Shown one piece after another: positions 39,394-50,045 of a stretch of DNA of 64,000 nt (its first letter is position 1; every line of letters begins with the position of its first letter). The stretch is from assembly GCA_018105865.1 (NCBI GenBank), contig CM030835.1, forward strand, positions 21,651,024 through 21,715,023, read 5' to 3'. Below the pieces are notes generated by a model, which was not told where the DNA came from, did not search any database, and was given only the letters and a program-made list of their open reading frames with translations. This DNA is from Metaphire vulgaris (taxonomy: Eukaryota > Annelida > Clitellata > Crassiclitellata > Megascolecidae). Position numbers and translations under genes: made by a program.

Positions 39394-39655
39394 ATGCCCA
39401 TCAAACACTGTTGTTATGGAACATGTGCAAATGTCAATAGGAAAACTGACATTTGTTTGAAAGAAGGGGTTCGTTTTATACAGTTCCCCGGTCCGTCGAG
39501 CCGTCGACTGACAGAGCAAAAGCAGAGAGGTGGGCTGTAGCATGTCGACGAAAGAACTTTACTATCGGGAACATTACCAGATGGACATTTGCAACAAGCA
39601 CTTCTTAGATCCAACTGGGCCAACTCAGATGAATCCGGATCCTGTTCCAGCCAAC
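39394..39655 (+). pseudogene. THAP-type zinc finger broken by two frameshifts
   Basis: Three plus frames in succession spell a THAP domain. They are MPIKHCCYGTCANVNRK with VRFIQFPGPSSRR; AERWAVACRRKNFTIGN; and YQMDICNKHFLDPTGPTQ. The C-x4-C ... W ... C-x2-HF ... P pattern is the C2CH signature. THAP domains bind DNA and occur in P-element transposases and in host regulators. With two frameshifts and no following transposase it is a relic. Confidence 0.7.
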
Positions 39656-39749
39656 TCCACACATCATAAAATCCTACTGTCAGATTGCATTTTTCATGAA
39701 CGGGGCACAGGGCATACGTTCAGTAACTGTAAAAGTATGATGTCTACTA

Positions 39750-40162
39750 GGGGCTGTCCATTAATTACGTCAACAATTTAGGGGGAGGGGGTTTGAAAAA
39801 GTGACAGTTGTTGACAAGGGGAGGGGGTCAAGAGAAGTTGACGTCAACAATTTCACTTTTTACAAATAATCAAAAAATAGGAAATTTCACAAAATACTAC
39901 TTATTACAATGGAAAAAAGCATGGCAAAAAGTTCATCACCACCACATTTTGACACTCGATGAGAAAAAAAGGAAAAAATGATCATCACCACAAAAATAAT
40001 AACCTTGTTATTAGGACCTGTCATTGATCTGGGAGGGAGGTCAAAAGTTTTTCACGTAATTATGGGGGGTTAAGTGAAAGTTGACAGTTGATGACAAGAG
40101 GGGAGGGGGTCAAACACTGCCCAAAAATTGTTGACATAATGACATAATTAATGGACAGCCCC
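39750..40162. mobile_element. MITE, GGGGCTGTCCATTAATTACG family, copy 1
   Basis: The element runs from GGGGCTGTCCATTAATTACG to TAATTAATGGACAGCCCC with a TA on either side. Copies lie at 50551, 57485 (truncated) and 58172. The 413-bp body contains GTTGACAAGGGGAGGGGG repeats near both ends. The superfamily is not assigned because target duplications differ among copies. Confidence 0.8.
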
Positions 40163-40455
40163 TAGCCAAATGCTTAACCATCCTACATGATATCACTGTG
40201 CAGTTTCACTCGTACTCGTGGGTCGTCGCCTACTAAAAATCTCTAAAACCAGAGAAAGACATTGTATCCTATGACACTCTGTGTGCTCGAATCTCAAATT
40301 CTGAAGAAATTTCTGTCTTTTGGTGGTCGTACTTCCTCTCAAAAAGTCTTAGTTGACCCCAGCAGTGGATCGCGATATGGAAAGCCGTCTATGCCATTAA
40401 GTGGCAAATTGGGGGCAAGAGCTAGGAATAGACTACACAGTACACACCCTTCCTA

Positions 40456-40707
40456 GGTTCTAGGACTATTGACCACAGGACGATTGACCATAGGACGATT
40501 GACCATAGGACGATTGACCACTGGACGATTGACCACAGCGGACTTTTGACCACTGGACGATTGACCACAGCGGACTTTTGACCACTGGACGATTGACCAC
40601 AGCCGTGAGTATCAGGCTTAGCACGCTGTCTGCTGCATGCATGCATGCACGCATACAAAAAAAAGGAAACCAAATGCTGGAATGATGAAAAGAACAATAG
40701 TGAGTCG

Positions 40708-40739
<32 letters not shown>

Positions 40740-41395
40740 ATATATATAAATTTATATTTATACATATTTATATATACATAATGTACATATTTTATACATA
40801 TATATAATATATATATACATTTTTTTCATAAGACCTTCGGGAATGAAGTACTGAGGGCATAAAAAATTATACATATATATACATTTATATATATATACAT
40901 ATATATACATACATACATATACATATATATACATATATATACATATATATACAAATATATACATATATATACATATATATACATATATACATATATACAT
41001 ACATATATATACATATATACACATATATATACATATATACATATATATACATGCATATATATACATATATGCATATATATATATACATATATATACATAT
41101 ATATATATACATATATATACATATATACATATATATACATACATATACATATATATATGTATATATATATGCATATATATATATATATATATACATATAT
41201 ATATACATATATATACAAATGTTATTGTCTATATATATATATATAAACAATAGCATTTGGTTTTCTTTTTTGTATGCGTGCATGCATGCATGCAGCAGAC
41301 AGCGTGCTAAGCCTGTGGTCAATCGTCCAGTGGTCAATCGTCCTATGGTCAATCGTCCTATGGTCAATCGTCCTGTGGTCAATAGTCCGCGTACC
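40456..41395. mobile_element. Foldback (MULE-like) element with 9-bp TSD and 15-bp subrepeats
   Basis: Perfect 9-bp duplications CCCTTCCTA (40447-40455, 41396-41404) bound the element. Its arms are long inverted repeats, each with an outer array of 15-bp units (GGACGATTGACCATA type, about ten left and five right). An inner unique block (CTTAGCACGCTGTCTGCTGC with GCATGCATGCATGC) follows. The centre is some 550 bp of TATACATA simple repeat. The TSD length fits Mutator-like elements. No transposase is present. A ~45-bp stretch at 40668-40710 resembles a LINE fragment at 56.09 kb. Confidence 0.75.
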
Positions 41396-41849
41396 CCCTT
41401 CCTATGAATAAACCACGTCATCAGGGACGCAGGTAAAACCAATCAGATGGAATGCAATGTTGAATGCAGCCATTATGAAAATCCAGAGTGAAATTTCTTA
41501 GGCGTCGACTGCATAGTCGTGTGTCCAATGCATGATTACAGTGCATGATAATCAAAGGTTTAATAATTACACAGAACTACGAACGATGAAGAAGATTTCA
41601 ATGGAAAGCTTAATACTATCGCAATTTTTTCCGTGTTGATCTCTTATCGACCTCCTTGTAGGTCTTCTCGTCTACCTATTTGTTTGCCCTGATCTCTCGA
41701 GTGGTTCGTAGCCTTTTACATTTGTCTGACTGTATATCTGTCTGTCTGCATCAGACTGCGTGAAAGTTACAATGGAAACAGTACAGTTTTTTACCAATAT
41801 ATACAGTAGTTTAAACGTTGTAGCGTAACTGGAGGACTATATAAGGCAT

Positions 41850-42112
41850 CAGCGATGGTATCCGGCGCCCGGTGGCAAGGTGTACTGTTGACGCCCCCCC
41901 GATATCACAACATGCGTCAAACTGCGCTGACAAGCAAAGGAAAAAAGGTCATCACATGTGCTCTCTCCACGCCTCTCCCCCTGTGCTCCTGACGAGCAAA
42001 AGAAAAGGTCGTCGCAATTGCTTATTATTATTTATTATTCATTTAACTGACCCCAAAACCCCGATTTTGGCGCCCCTCACCTTGGCGCTCCGGGGCATGT
42101 GCCCCATCGCTG
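41850..42112. mobile_element. Probable MITE with CAGCGATGG termini
   Basis: The ends CAGCGATGGTATCCGGCGCC and, inverted, CAGCGATGGGGCACATGCCC pair over about 35 bp with GGTGCCAAGG-like inner blocks. No target duplication could be recognised. Related GC-rich words occur near 19265-19310. Confidence 0.55.
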
Positions 42113-42423
42113 CTCTTCTGCCAGACCTCTGGATAAATATTTTCGCCTTGATTTCGTTCTGGTGATTCGCTTCTTTCGGACCCTCACATCTCTCCCTGTA
42201 TACGATATCTGCACAACCAGAGGTTGGTCTGTTTCCAGGGTCCCGGAATCGAAGGATACCAATTTTAATTGTGTTAGTAAATTACCCTGTTATTGAGAGC
42301 GTATTTATCAAAACCGTGTGATTATACACAATCGCCGAAACGTATGCCGCAACAAAATAGATTGTCCTGGCTACGCCCAGCTACTAAAATAGTCAATAAT
42401 GAAATCTGTGTTGAAATATTTCT

Positions 42424-42648
42424 TCAGCTTCCAATATTGCCTCCAACCTGGAGACAGATGCAGTCCACCGAGCCAGATTCCTGTTGTTCCTTGCTGTGAT
42501 CTAGACCACTTATGCGTATGCGATCATCCACTGTCGAAACTAATCTGCTATTGCAGACTGCCTTGAGCTGCCGAATGCCGACTGTCAACTCCACAGGAAC
42601 TATGCATGAAGTTGATATCAGTGGCAAGCAGAAAAATAAATTAATCAT
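42424..42648 (-). CDS. Possible secreted small ORF or first exon
   Basis: The minus frame MINLFFCLPLISTSC is signal-peptide-like and is followed by about 55 hydrophilic residues with a few cysteines, then a potential donor (CTCCAG|GTTGGA). No homology is recognised and no downstream exon was joined. A chance ORF is quite possible. Confidence 0.2.
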   Translation of the reverse strand: MINLFFCLPLISTSCIVPVELTVGIRQLKAVCNSRLVSTVDDRIRISGLDHSKEQQESGSVDCICLQVGGNIGS

Positions 42649-43180
42649 TAACTTTTCCTCGAAATATTAAATAAAGAGCATTGCATTCCACTAGTTTTCA
42701 AAGTATTCAGCAAATACAACGTCTTACCCGATGCTTTGCTTCAGAAATTGATTACACATTTAGGCTCAAGTAAGTAAGCAAAATATCATGAATTTCTAAA
42801 GCGCGTTTAAAACAAATACCGCAGTAGCTGCTTATTCCTAGACTCTTAATCTAGTTTAAAAAGCAGTAGCCGTAGATTAGAGGTCAGCCGGGCAAAGTCA
42901 ATTCCAGAGAGTGAGAGCAGGGAAACAGGAAAGCAGAATATGGAAAAGGGAAACAGAAAGAGGCTTACAACCGCTTCCAACCAAAAGTCATAGCATCCAA
43001 TTCTCGACCTTTAGGAATTGCTGATAACCTTAAATTCGAAAACTAGCACAATGGTAAAAATTCGCGTATATACGCGAATATGGTCGTCTTTGAATTTAAC
43101 CACAGATGAGCAGGGGCCGAACCCCCTCTGGATGAGATCAGTGGTCGGATCTGCGGAAACCGTTGATATGTTCCTTGGGG

Positions 43181-43366
43181 CAGTGGCGGCTCCAGGATTT
43201 GACAATTGGGGGGCCGTTGGGGTGGAAACTTCTAATCATGGGGGCCAACCATTTGTTGTTTGGTATGTAGTATTAAGTATAGGGTCTCAACAGGGGGGCC
43301 ACTGTGGGGCCAGGCACTCAGTAGGTAGGCACGGGCCCCTCTGATCCCCCGGTGGAGCCGCCACTG
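43181..43366. mobile_element. hAT-type MITE, TSD CCTTGGGG (copy 2)
   Basis: Same family and orientation as 38983-39166: CAGTGGCGGCTCCAGG to GGAGCCGCCACTG, with perfect CCTTGGGG duplications (43173-43180, 43367-43374). The copies are similar throughout their 184-186 bp. Confidence 0.92.
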
Positions 43367-43542
43367 CCTTGGGGGTACAGTGGGTAGAATAAATTGGAAC
43401 ATAACAGATCCTGCAAGAGCCCCTTGATCACGCTTTGTATGTTTGTGGTCTTTATATTCGAAAATGTCTATATATGCTTGCCCTATTATGTGCCCCTGGC
43501 TACGACAGAGATTTAAAGCACACGATATGCTTCATTGCTTCA

Positions 43543-43662
43543 ACAGACGAGTGGTCCGTAGCCTCTTACGATATAAGAGATTACGCATCAAATCCACGCC
43601 ATAGATCTCCGAACTGTTCAGGCGCCTCGAAACCAAATTCCATCTCGTCCGCCCAAGATTAA
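43543..43662 (+). CDS. Putative terminal exon, copy 1
   Basis: An acceptor-like CTTCAACAG precedes a frame reading DEWSVASYDIRDYASN, then RHRSPNCSGASKP, and ending ISSAQD-stop. The same frame, length and stop are kept in the inverted copy at 63116-62997, with replacements such as D/E and NS/TF. Maintenance of the frame suggests a duplicated 3' coding exon. No domain is recognised and the upstream exons are unknown. Confidence 0.4.
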   Translation, partial: TDEWSVASYDIRDYASNPRHRSPNCSGASKPNSISSAQD

Positions 43663-43689
43663 AACACATTCCGTGAATACAGAACAGCG

Positions 43690-44040
43690 TCCCCAACGCT
43701 GTTTGACCATTGGGCCAGGTAAGGTTGGATGGAACACAGTAGCGGCGTCGTTTGTGTTTACATCGTCGCTTTGAACTTGCGCAGCCGCGGGAGTGCTAGC
43801 ATTAGTCGGCGAGACTGACCTAGTTTCAATGCGGCTCGACCTAGTTGTTGCCCCTGCAAGATTGGGGTCATTAATACTGTTGTTATTTCCCAGTGGAGGT
43901 TGATTTGACCCTGTGCTTGTGCTGATGAAGAATCATGGAAGGCAGATCGAACGCCAATCAGGGAGATGAATGATGGAGAGGGAGAGTTCTTTTTTATCTC
44001 GAAGCATCGTGTCACGTGACCGATGAGGTGCGTTGGCAGA
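43690..44040. other. Intergenic, nothing recognised
   Basis: Moderately GC-rich, with a 104-codon minus-strand ORF (44072-43758) lacking any recognised domain. Confidence 0.35.
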
Positions 44041-44042
44041 AG

Positions 44043-44174
44043 ACCGGTGTAGCATATTATAATGACTCCCATATAATAATAACTCCCCCCTCATTATTAT
44101 ATATATAATAAAGACTCCCCCCTCATTATATATATATAATAATAACTCTCTCTATATTATAATAACTCCCCAGA
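44043..44174. repeat. Left ~130-bp inverted repeat of a 5-kb segment
   Basis: The sequence from CCGGTGTAGCATATTATAAT to TATTATAATAACTCCC is nearly identical, inverted, to 48979-49111. It is itself built from TCATTATTATATATATAATA palindromes and ACTCCCCCC words. Confidence 0.85.
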
Positions 44175-44255
44175 AGAAGTAGGCCTATCGCCACTAACTT
44201 CAATTTTAAATGTTAGGCCTAATTATTTACAATAACAAAGACTATTCAAAAGAAT

Positions 44256-44470
44256 ATTGATGCATTTAAAATGTGGTGTTTCAGAAGGATGCTAAAAATC
44301 AGTTGGATGGATAAAATAAGTAATGGAGAATTTTTGAAGAGAATGGAAAGCAGAAAGACCTGATGAAAAGAGATTGCTAAAGGAAAAGACAGTATGCTGG
44401 ACATTTAATGAGAGGATTATGCACACAGCAAGCTCTAAATGTCTTGGAAGGGAAATATGAAGTTTTAAAA
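44256..44470 (+). mobile_element. LINE (RTE-like) C-terminal relic
   Basis: The plus frame AFKMWCFRRMLKISWMDKIS followed by NGEFLKRMES parallels the C-terminus of the LINE at 33.7 kb, then degenerates. The (AT)n tract at 44482-44566 follows. Confidence 0.6.
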
Positions 44471-44481
44471 AAGTCTAATTA

Positions 44482-44566
<85 letters not shown>
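44482..44566. repeat. (AT)n microsatellite
   Basis: About 85 bp of pure AT dinucleotides. Confidence 0.95.
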
Positions 44567-44571
<5 letters not shown>

Positions 44572-45284
44572 GTGAAAATTCGTTATCGGAATAGCATGAA
44601 ATTATATGAAAAACAGCAATGACAGATACAAAACATGCAAAACAGAACTGAATTGCATTAATAAACGTTACTAACTTAGTAATGAAGGCTTCTTCTACGA
44701 ATGTATATTCCAAACCGCTACATAAAACATCTAATATTAATAATGTTTCTAAATAAGAACAATGATCATGGTGAAGGGTGCTGGTGGTGGTGATGGTGGC
44801 TACAAACAATTCGGAAGCTACAGGAAAAGTAAGTATGTAATAAGCGAACATCAAGTGGAGCAACAACAATGCCCTATTTTATGAACAATAAAATAAGTCC
44901 CTCTTACAGTTTCATCAACGAATATTAAAGCAATGAAAAGATCAGACAAATAATTCAGTGGCAGAACATTTTGCAACTGCTTTTGCAAAATTATATTCAA
45001 AAGGATCAAAACAAAATTGCAAAACACTTGAGAACAATTGCCAAAGATAAAACATTTCCATTGAACATCTATATAAGTTGTGAACAATAATAAGCTGTAA
45101 TATTAATTTAAGCTGTAATATTAATTGCTTGAAAATATCACCACTTGTATGGAAAACCATGCAAGCAATTCAGAACTATTCACAACAAATGAAATGAGTT
45201 GATGTAGATGTCTTTTCTACAAAAGCCTCAGAAATAAACTGTGCTTAATCAGTTTCAACAGTCATTGAATCAAATGAGAATGTT

Positions 45285-46169
45285 TCACTGCCCAGGAGAG
45301 GCATTCAGTGGCTTTTCTCTAGTGTGAATTCTCATGTGTCGATTTCGACTATTTGCCCAGTTAAACATCATCCCACAAACATAACAATCAAAGGGTTTCT
45401 CTCCAGTGTGGATTCTCATGTGCTGATTTCGACAGTTTGCCCAGTTAAACATCATCCCACAAACAGAACAATCAAAGGGTTTCTCTCCAGTGTGGATTCT
45501 CATGTGCTGATTTCGACAGTTTGCCCAGTTAAACATTATTCCACAAACAGAACAATCAAAGGGTTTCTCTCCAGTGTGGATTCTCATGTGCTGATTTAGA
45601 CAGTTTGCCCAGTTAAACATCATCCCACAAACAGAACAATCAAAGGGTTTCTCTCCAGTGTGGATTCTCATGTGCTGATTTCGACTATTTGCCCAGTTAA
45701 ACATTATTCCACAAACAGAACAATCAAAGGGTTTCTCTGCAGTGTGGATTCTCATGTGCTGATTTAGACAGTTTGCCCAGTTAAACATCATCCCACAAAC
45801 AGAACAATCAAAGGGTTTCTCTCCAGTGTGGATTCTCAAGTGCTGATTTCGACAGTTTGCCCAGTTAAACATCATTCCACAAACGGAACATTCAAAGGGT
45901 TTCTCTCCAGTGTGAATTTTCATGTGTTGCCTCAAATGTGATTACAATTTAAATGATATATTGCACTGTGAACATGGATGCGGTTTCTCTTTGTCTTCAA
46001 CCATAGATTGACTCTTTCCTTCTTCTGAGCAATCGGTCAAAATTAGATCATTGAATCCACGTGAATCCAATTTACGTACTTCTAATCTAAAGTCTATTTT
46101 CATCTCAGTTGAAGGATTTACATTCATGTAATGTACATAGTTATTCGTATTGAAAATGTTAGAAATCAC
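45285..46169 (-). pseudogene. C2H2 zinc-finger gene with near-identical fingers, interrupted by an in-frame TAA
   Basis: One minus frame runs 46169-45285 except for a single TAA at 45942-45944. Upstream are about 75 codons (MISNIFNTNNYVHYMN...) ending in finger 1 (CSQCNISFKL), cut by the stop exactly where a helix residue belongs; SHLRQHMKIH follows. Seven further fingers are almost copies of CSVCGMMFNWANCRNQH. Five of these seven have Arg at the position normally occupied by the core Leu (NWANCRNQ or NWANSRNQ versus NWANCLNQ). Linkers are HTGEKPFD; the end is NASPGQ. A downstream ATG (45935) could still give a 7-finger protein. It lacks the GCGFC-type finger of genes A-C, so is a different family. 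Confidence 0.8.
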
Positions 46170-46634
46170 AAATATAACTCGATTTTAGTCACTTTCGATT
46201 TTCGTCGTTTACATTTCTTTGCAGATTTAGGAAATGGATGCATATTGCCTTGCTCCAAGCATAACTGAAGATGCTGACGCATTTGCTCTATGTCAAATTA
46301 CGATAATGTTTATGTTCTTGGATATACATTTATACATAAAGCTAGAAGTAATGCTACCTGAGTTGATGTAGGGCTTATGATTAGGGTGCAATTTGTGACT
46401 GGAGCAGTGGAGGGAATATTGGTGGGAATATGTCAAGCTTGGGGATGTAGTTGTTGGGAAATGTTGCAGTGGGGGATGTAGTTGTGGGGGATGTAGCAGT
46501 GGGGGGATGCAGTTGGGCAGGGGGAAATCCCCATTCCCATAAAAAATTTCGCCCTGTTTATGATTGAGAATAATCTCAAGTTTTAAGAAATTGATATACA
46601 TAACTCCCAAAGTTTTTGAATACATTAGAATCAA

Positions 46635-46935
46635 CATTCAGCCAAATAAAACGAAAAATCTTATAGTGCTCTGTAACTATAGACCTCCAAGAACATCCAC
46701 GGACTCTTTCAACGTTGAATTATATTAGCCCTTAGGTAATGAAACATTGAAAAAGTAATAATTATGGGATATTTTAATATTGACTCATAAAAAACTGAGT
46801 CTCATGAACCACCTGAATGTTTTATCAACATGATGTTGGCAAATTGTTTCATGCCAACTATTATTGAGCCTTAAAGATATACCCCATATATCAAAACTTT
46901 GATTGACAACTTTTTCTTATAAATTTTAATTCAGA
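46635..46935 (+). mobile_element. LINE endonuclease-domain relic
   Basis: The plus strand keeps CNYRPPRTSTDSFN, VIIMGYFNIDS, MMLANCFMPTIIEP and TLIDNFF, the C-terminal motifs of the LINE apurinic-type endonuclease (YRPP, GDFN, TRIT-like, TLIDNIF). Stops and frameshifts abound. Confidence 0.75.
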
Positions 46936-47128
46936 TATAATTTTGTATTCAGAAAAAGTCAAAACTGCAATTCTCCAAAACCGAATCTCAGATAACGACA
47001 ATTCATTTACAGAATTTTAGGGGTAGGGTTATGGTTAGGGTATCGTAGTAGACCTACTGTTGGTAGACCAACAGTCTGTAGACGAATTGTCATAGACGTA
47101 AGGTCTGTAGGCGAATTGTCGCGAAACC

Positions 47129-47775
47129 TTGGACCTATATGGTTTGGGATCTGATGAAGGTTATGGGGATGAAAATGAAGGCACTGTCAATAATATGACT
47201 GGAAAACAGATTCGTGTTAAAGCGAGTATAATTGCATCTAGCACTACTAAAGCACTGGAAGAATTGGAGAGAGTGATGGTGAAAACGATGATGTACTTGG
47301 CATCGAATTCCATTGGACTGGAACCATTTTTCAGTGCATCACTCTGGTGCAGATCTCAGAACCAATGAGTCAGTATACAGAATCTCAGCCTAATGTTGTG
47401 CGATGTTATAATACAGCAATGGTTGGAGTGGATCAGGCTGACCAGAATGTGTCATTATATCGTATGTCAATGAGAAGCTCTGCCTACATCATCGACATAA
47501 TGGTGCAGAATGCAAGGATTTTGTATAGATATGCACCATAATATCAAGGAAACTACTAGATCTTTTTGGTATTCATGCCAACACTGCCAAACTTGGTCGA
47601 TCTGGAAAGCCAAAGCCTCTTGACAGCCGTGTGCCTTTGGAAATATGGGCCATTACTTTAATGACTTGCATGCATGCAGAGGTGCTGTGGACAATGTGGC
47701 AAGAATACGAGGAAAAGATGCCAGAAATGAAACATTGGCTTGCATATCTATTGTTTCAATGCCTTTCATGGCAAT
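47129..47775 (+). pseudogene. piggyBac-type transposase relic
   Basis: The key segment reads NVVRCYNTAMVGVDQADQNV, then SLYRMSMRSS and NARILYRYAP, matching the YN..MGGVD..DQ...Y block of the piggyBac DDE domain. Further on, CCGQCGKNTRKRCQK and IYCFNAFH preserve the C-terminal cysteine-rich finger. An acidic N-terminal-like piece (SDEGYGDENEGT) precedes. The middle catalytic part is missing and frames are broken, so it is inactive. It sits between two LINE relics. Confidence 0.75.
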
Positions 47776-48249
47776 AAGTGATTATTTATAACATTGTTTT
47801 ATTCAGGCCTGTTAGGGGAGATCCCCAAGCACAACATCTCCCCCAATCCCAGCACTTACGTAAATGTTTGCATTGAACTGCGTCTCTTCCCTCCAGCCAC
47901 GTGAAGTTGCCCCCCAGGCCTGGGGACTAAATAAAACAGATTTGTTATTTTATTGCAGAAGTACATCAAAACTTCCTGTAAATAGCATATTTTACTGCTA
48001 AGTTACTAGCGCACCCTCTCATGGTGCATGACTTTAAGACTATATTTTCAATAAAAAATGTAAATATAAGAAATAAATGTTAGCTGACCCACTTATGTGT
48101 CATATCAAATTAGAAAATGTTAATGGAATGCTGAAAGAAAAATTGGATTGATATGGGTCAAACAAATAATAATGAAACAAGCTGAAATGACATGCCATTC
48201 AAACAACATAAGAGACAGCACAAACGCTAGTAGGCTACCACTACATGGA
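47776..48249. other. Relic flank, nothing recognised
   Basis: AT-rich, possibly the 3' flank of the piggyBac relic. No terminal repeat identified. Confidence 0.35.
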
Positions 48250-48965
48250 ACTATATTAATGAATCGTTAAACAACAACAATAATAATAATACAAATAAAT
48301 CTATAACTCTCCTTAGCACAGAAGGCAATGACACATATTTGGATGACAAGAAATCTATTTCAATTGATTCAACAACTAAATATAGGTCACGAAACAGCTT
48401 CAAAAATCCAGCCTTCTAATACATTAGATCAGATAGATGATAATTTTTAAACATTCCGTCTAATAACTCCTTTCAAATTTATCCAACTACACCAGAAGAG
48501 GTTACAGATATTATAGTTAATCTTAAATGTAAAAATCCATCTGGATATGATGAACTAAATCAAAATATAATTATTCCCTGTGTTGAATATATAGATGAAC
48601 TTATGTCTGATATCAAAGATTCTTCTATTCTTACAGGAAAAATCCCAGAGAAATAATAATTGAAAACTAACCCCAATTTATAAAAATGTCTCTAAAATGG
48701 TTATATCAAATTATAGACCCATTTCCAATGTCCCAGTTTTCCTAAAATTCCTGAAAGGGCAATGCTTACCAGAATGTTAAACTACTTAGATGCATTTAAT
48801 ATGCTATCCACTGATCAATATGATTCCAGCCCTATTTCTCCACTTAAATGCCAATAATGAATTTAATTGATACCAAAACAACAAATTTTTATTCCCACAA
48901 GCACACTATTGGAACAATCCTCGATATAAAAAATCTTTTGGTGTTCTAGACCATGGTATCTCAGC
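48250..48965 (+). mobile_element. LINE reverse-transcriptase N-terminal relic
   Basis: Fragments read EEVTDIIVNLKCKNPSGYDE, then LTPIYKNVSK and ISNYRPISNVPVFLKFL, the RT-0/RT-1 region of CR1/Jockey-like LINEs. This is probably the same element as the endonuclease relic at 46.6 kb, interrupted by about 1.3 kb that includes the piggyBac fragment. Confidence 0.7.
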
Positions 48966-48978
48966 TGGCTTCTGAAAA

Positions 48979-49111
48979 ACTAAGGGAGTTATTATAATAT
49001 AGAGAGAGTTATTATTATATATATAATAATGATGGGGGAGTCATTATTATATATATAATAATGAAGGGGGAGTTATTATTATATGGGAGTCATTATAATA
49101 TACTATACCGG
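48979..49111. repeat. Right ~130-bp inverted repeat of the 5-kb segment
   Basis: This is the inverted counterpart of 44043-44174, with only a few substitutions, and similarity fades just outside CCGG on both sides. Confidence 0.85.
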
Positions 49112-49461
49112 CGTTCAGCCGATAGAAGTCGATTAACCAAATCAATGAACTTTGTCGATCCACCGTCCAACGAGTAATACCAACCGTCGTACAATATTTA
49201 AGCTGGAAATACGAAATAACACACACAATTACAGTTGAGACACAATGACATTTTTAAAAGTCAATATAAAATACAAATGTTATAGGCAGATTAAAACTAA
49301 TTCAATTTAAACTGCATTTCTGAATATATATTTAGCTGATTGCTTGGTATTAAAGTATTATAGCAATGAACTCTTTCCTTTTATTCAAGTCCCACCATTA
49401 TAGTCAGAACTAAAGTAAGATAAAAAGATAAGCTGGATATTAATTAGAAGAGGAATAAAGA

Positions 49462-49464
<3 letters not shown>

Positions 49465-49518
<54 letters not shown>
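49465..49518. repeat. (AT)n microsatellite
   Basis: About 54 bp of TA dinucleotides. The surrounding region 49112-49850 shows no recognisable gene. Confidence 0.95.
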
Positions 49519-49520
<2 letters not shown>

Positions 49521-49859
49521 CTAGGAATGAATGTGGACAGAAAGACCGGGAAAGTATCTATTCTCGCCAACGGAAGTGTAGGCCTACTGTAAATGTTTTT
49601 TGAATACATCTCACTGCTGAAATTTGGGGTTGGAATTTTGAGGGTTTTTGCGGAGGAATCGCCCTCTAATTAACAGGTCTGGATAAAACACTGCAACCGG
49701 GCATGTCTTAAGACTACACTGTAGATCTACTCCAACAGATCACAATGCGCTGGTTTTACAAAGTGATGACGATCATGAGGTCCAGAGCCTGGAGCCACAC
49801 ATAGAGAAGTGAATAGAGCCAATGAGGAAAACAATTCGTCCAATTTTATAGGCTTACTT

Positions 49860-50045
49860 TCCTGAGCGCAAGAATTTAAGACCGCAAAACCGAGAGAACG
49901 CAGGACCGCATTAACACGCATGATCGCGTGACTGTAAGAACGCGTGATCGCAAGATCACGTGACTACAAGATCACGCGACGTAAGGTCACGTGACTACAA
50001 GATCGCGTGACCTAAGAATGTATGACCTAAGAATGTATGACCGCA
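49860..50045. repeat. 15-16-bp minisatellite (GATCACGTGACTACAA type)
   Basis: About ten degenerate units alternate GATCGCGTGAC, GATCACGTGAC and GAATGTATGACC with A-rich spacers. It is direct, not inverted. The unit length resembles the arrays at 36.7 and 40.5 kb but the sequence differs. Confidence 0.75.

Noticed and set aside
39414..39662. Minus-strand 82-codon ORF as a gene
   Set aside because: It overlaps the plus-strand THAP relic, which explains the sequence better.
40456..40615. CRISPR-like array of short direct repeats
   Set aside because: Units are 15 bp without unique spacers, the arms are inverted around a core, and the genome is eukaryotic.
40708..41407. Long Tyr/Ile/Met-rich ORFs on both strands
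   Set aside because: They are products of the TACATA simple repeat at the core of the foldback element.
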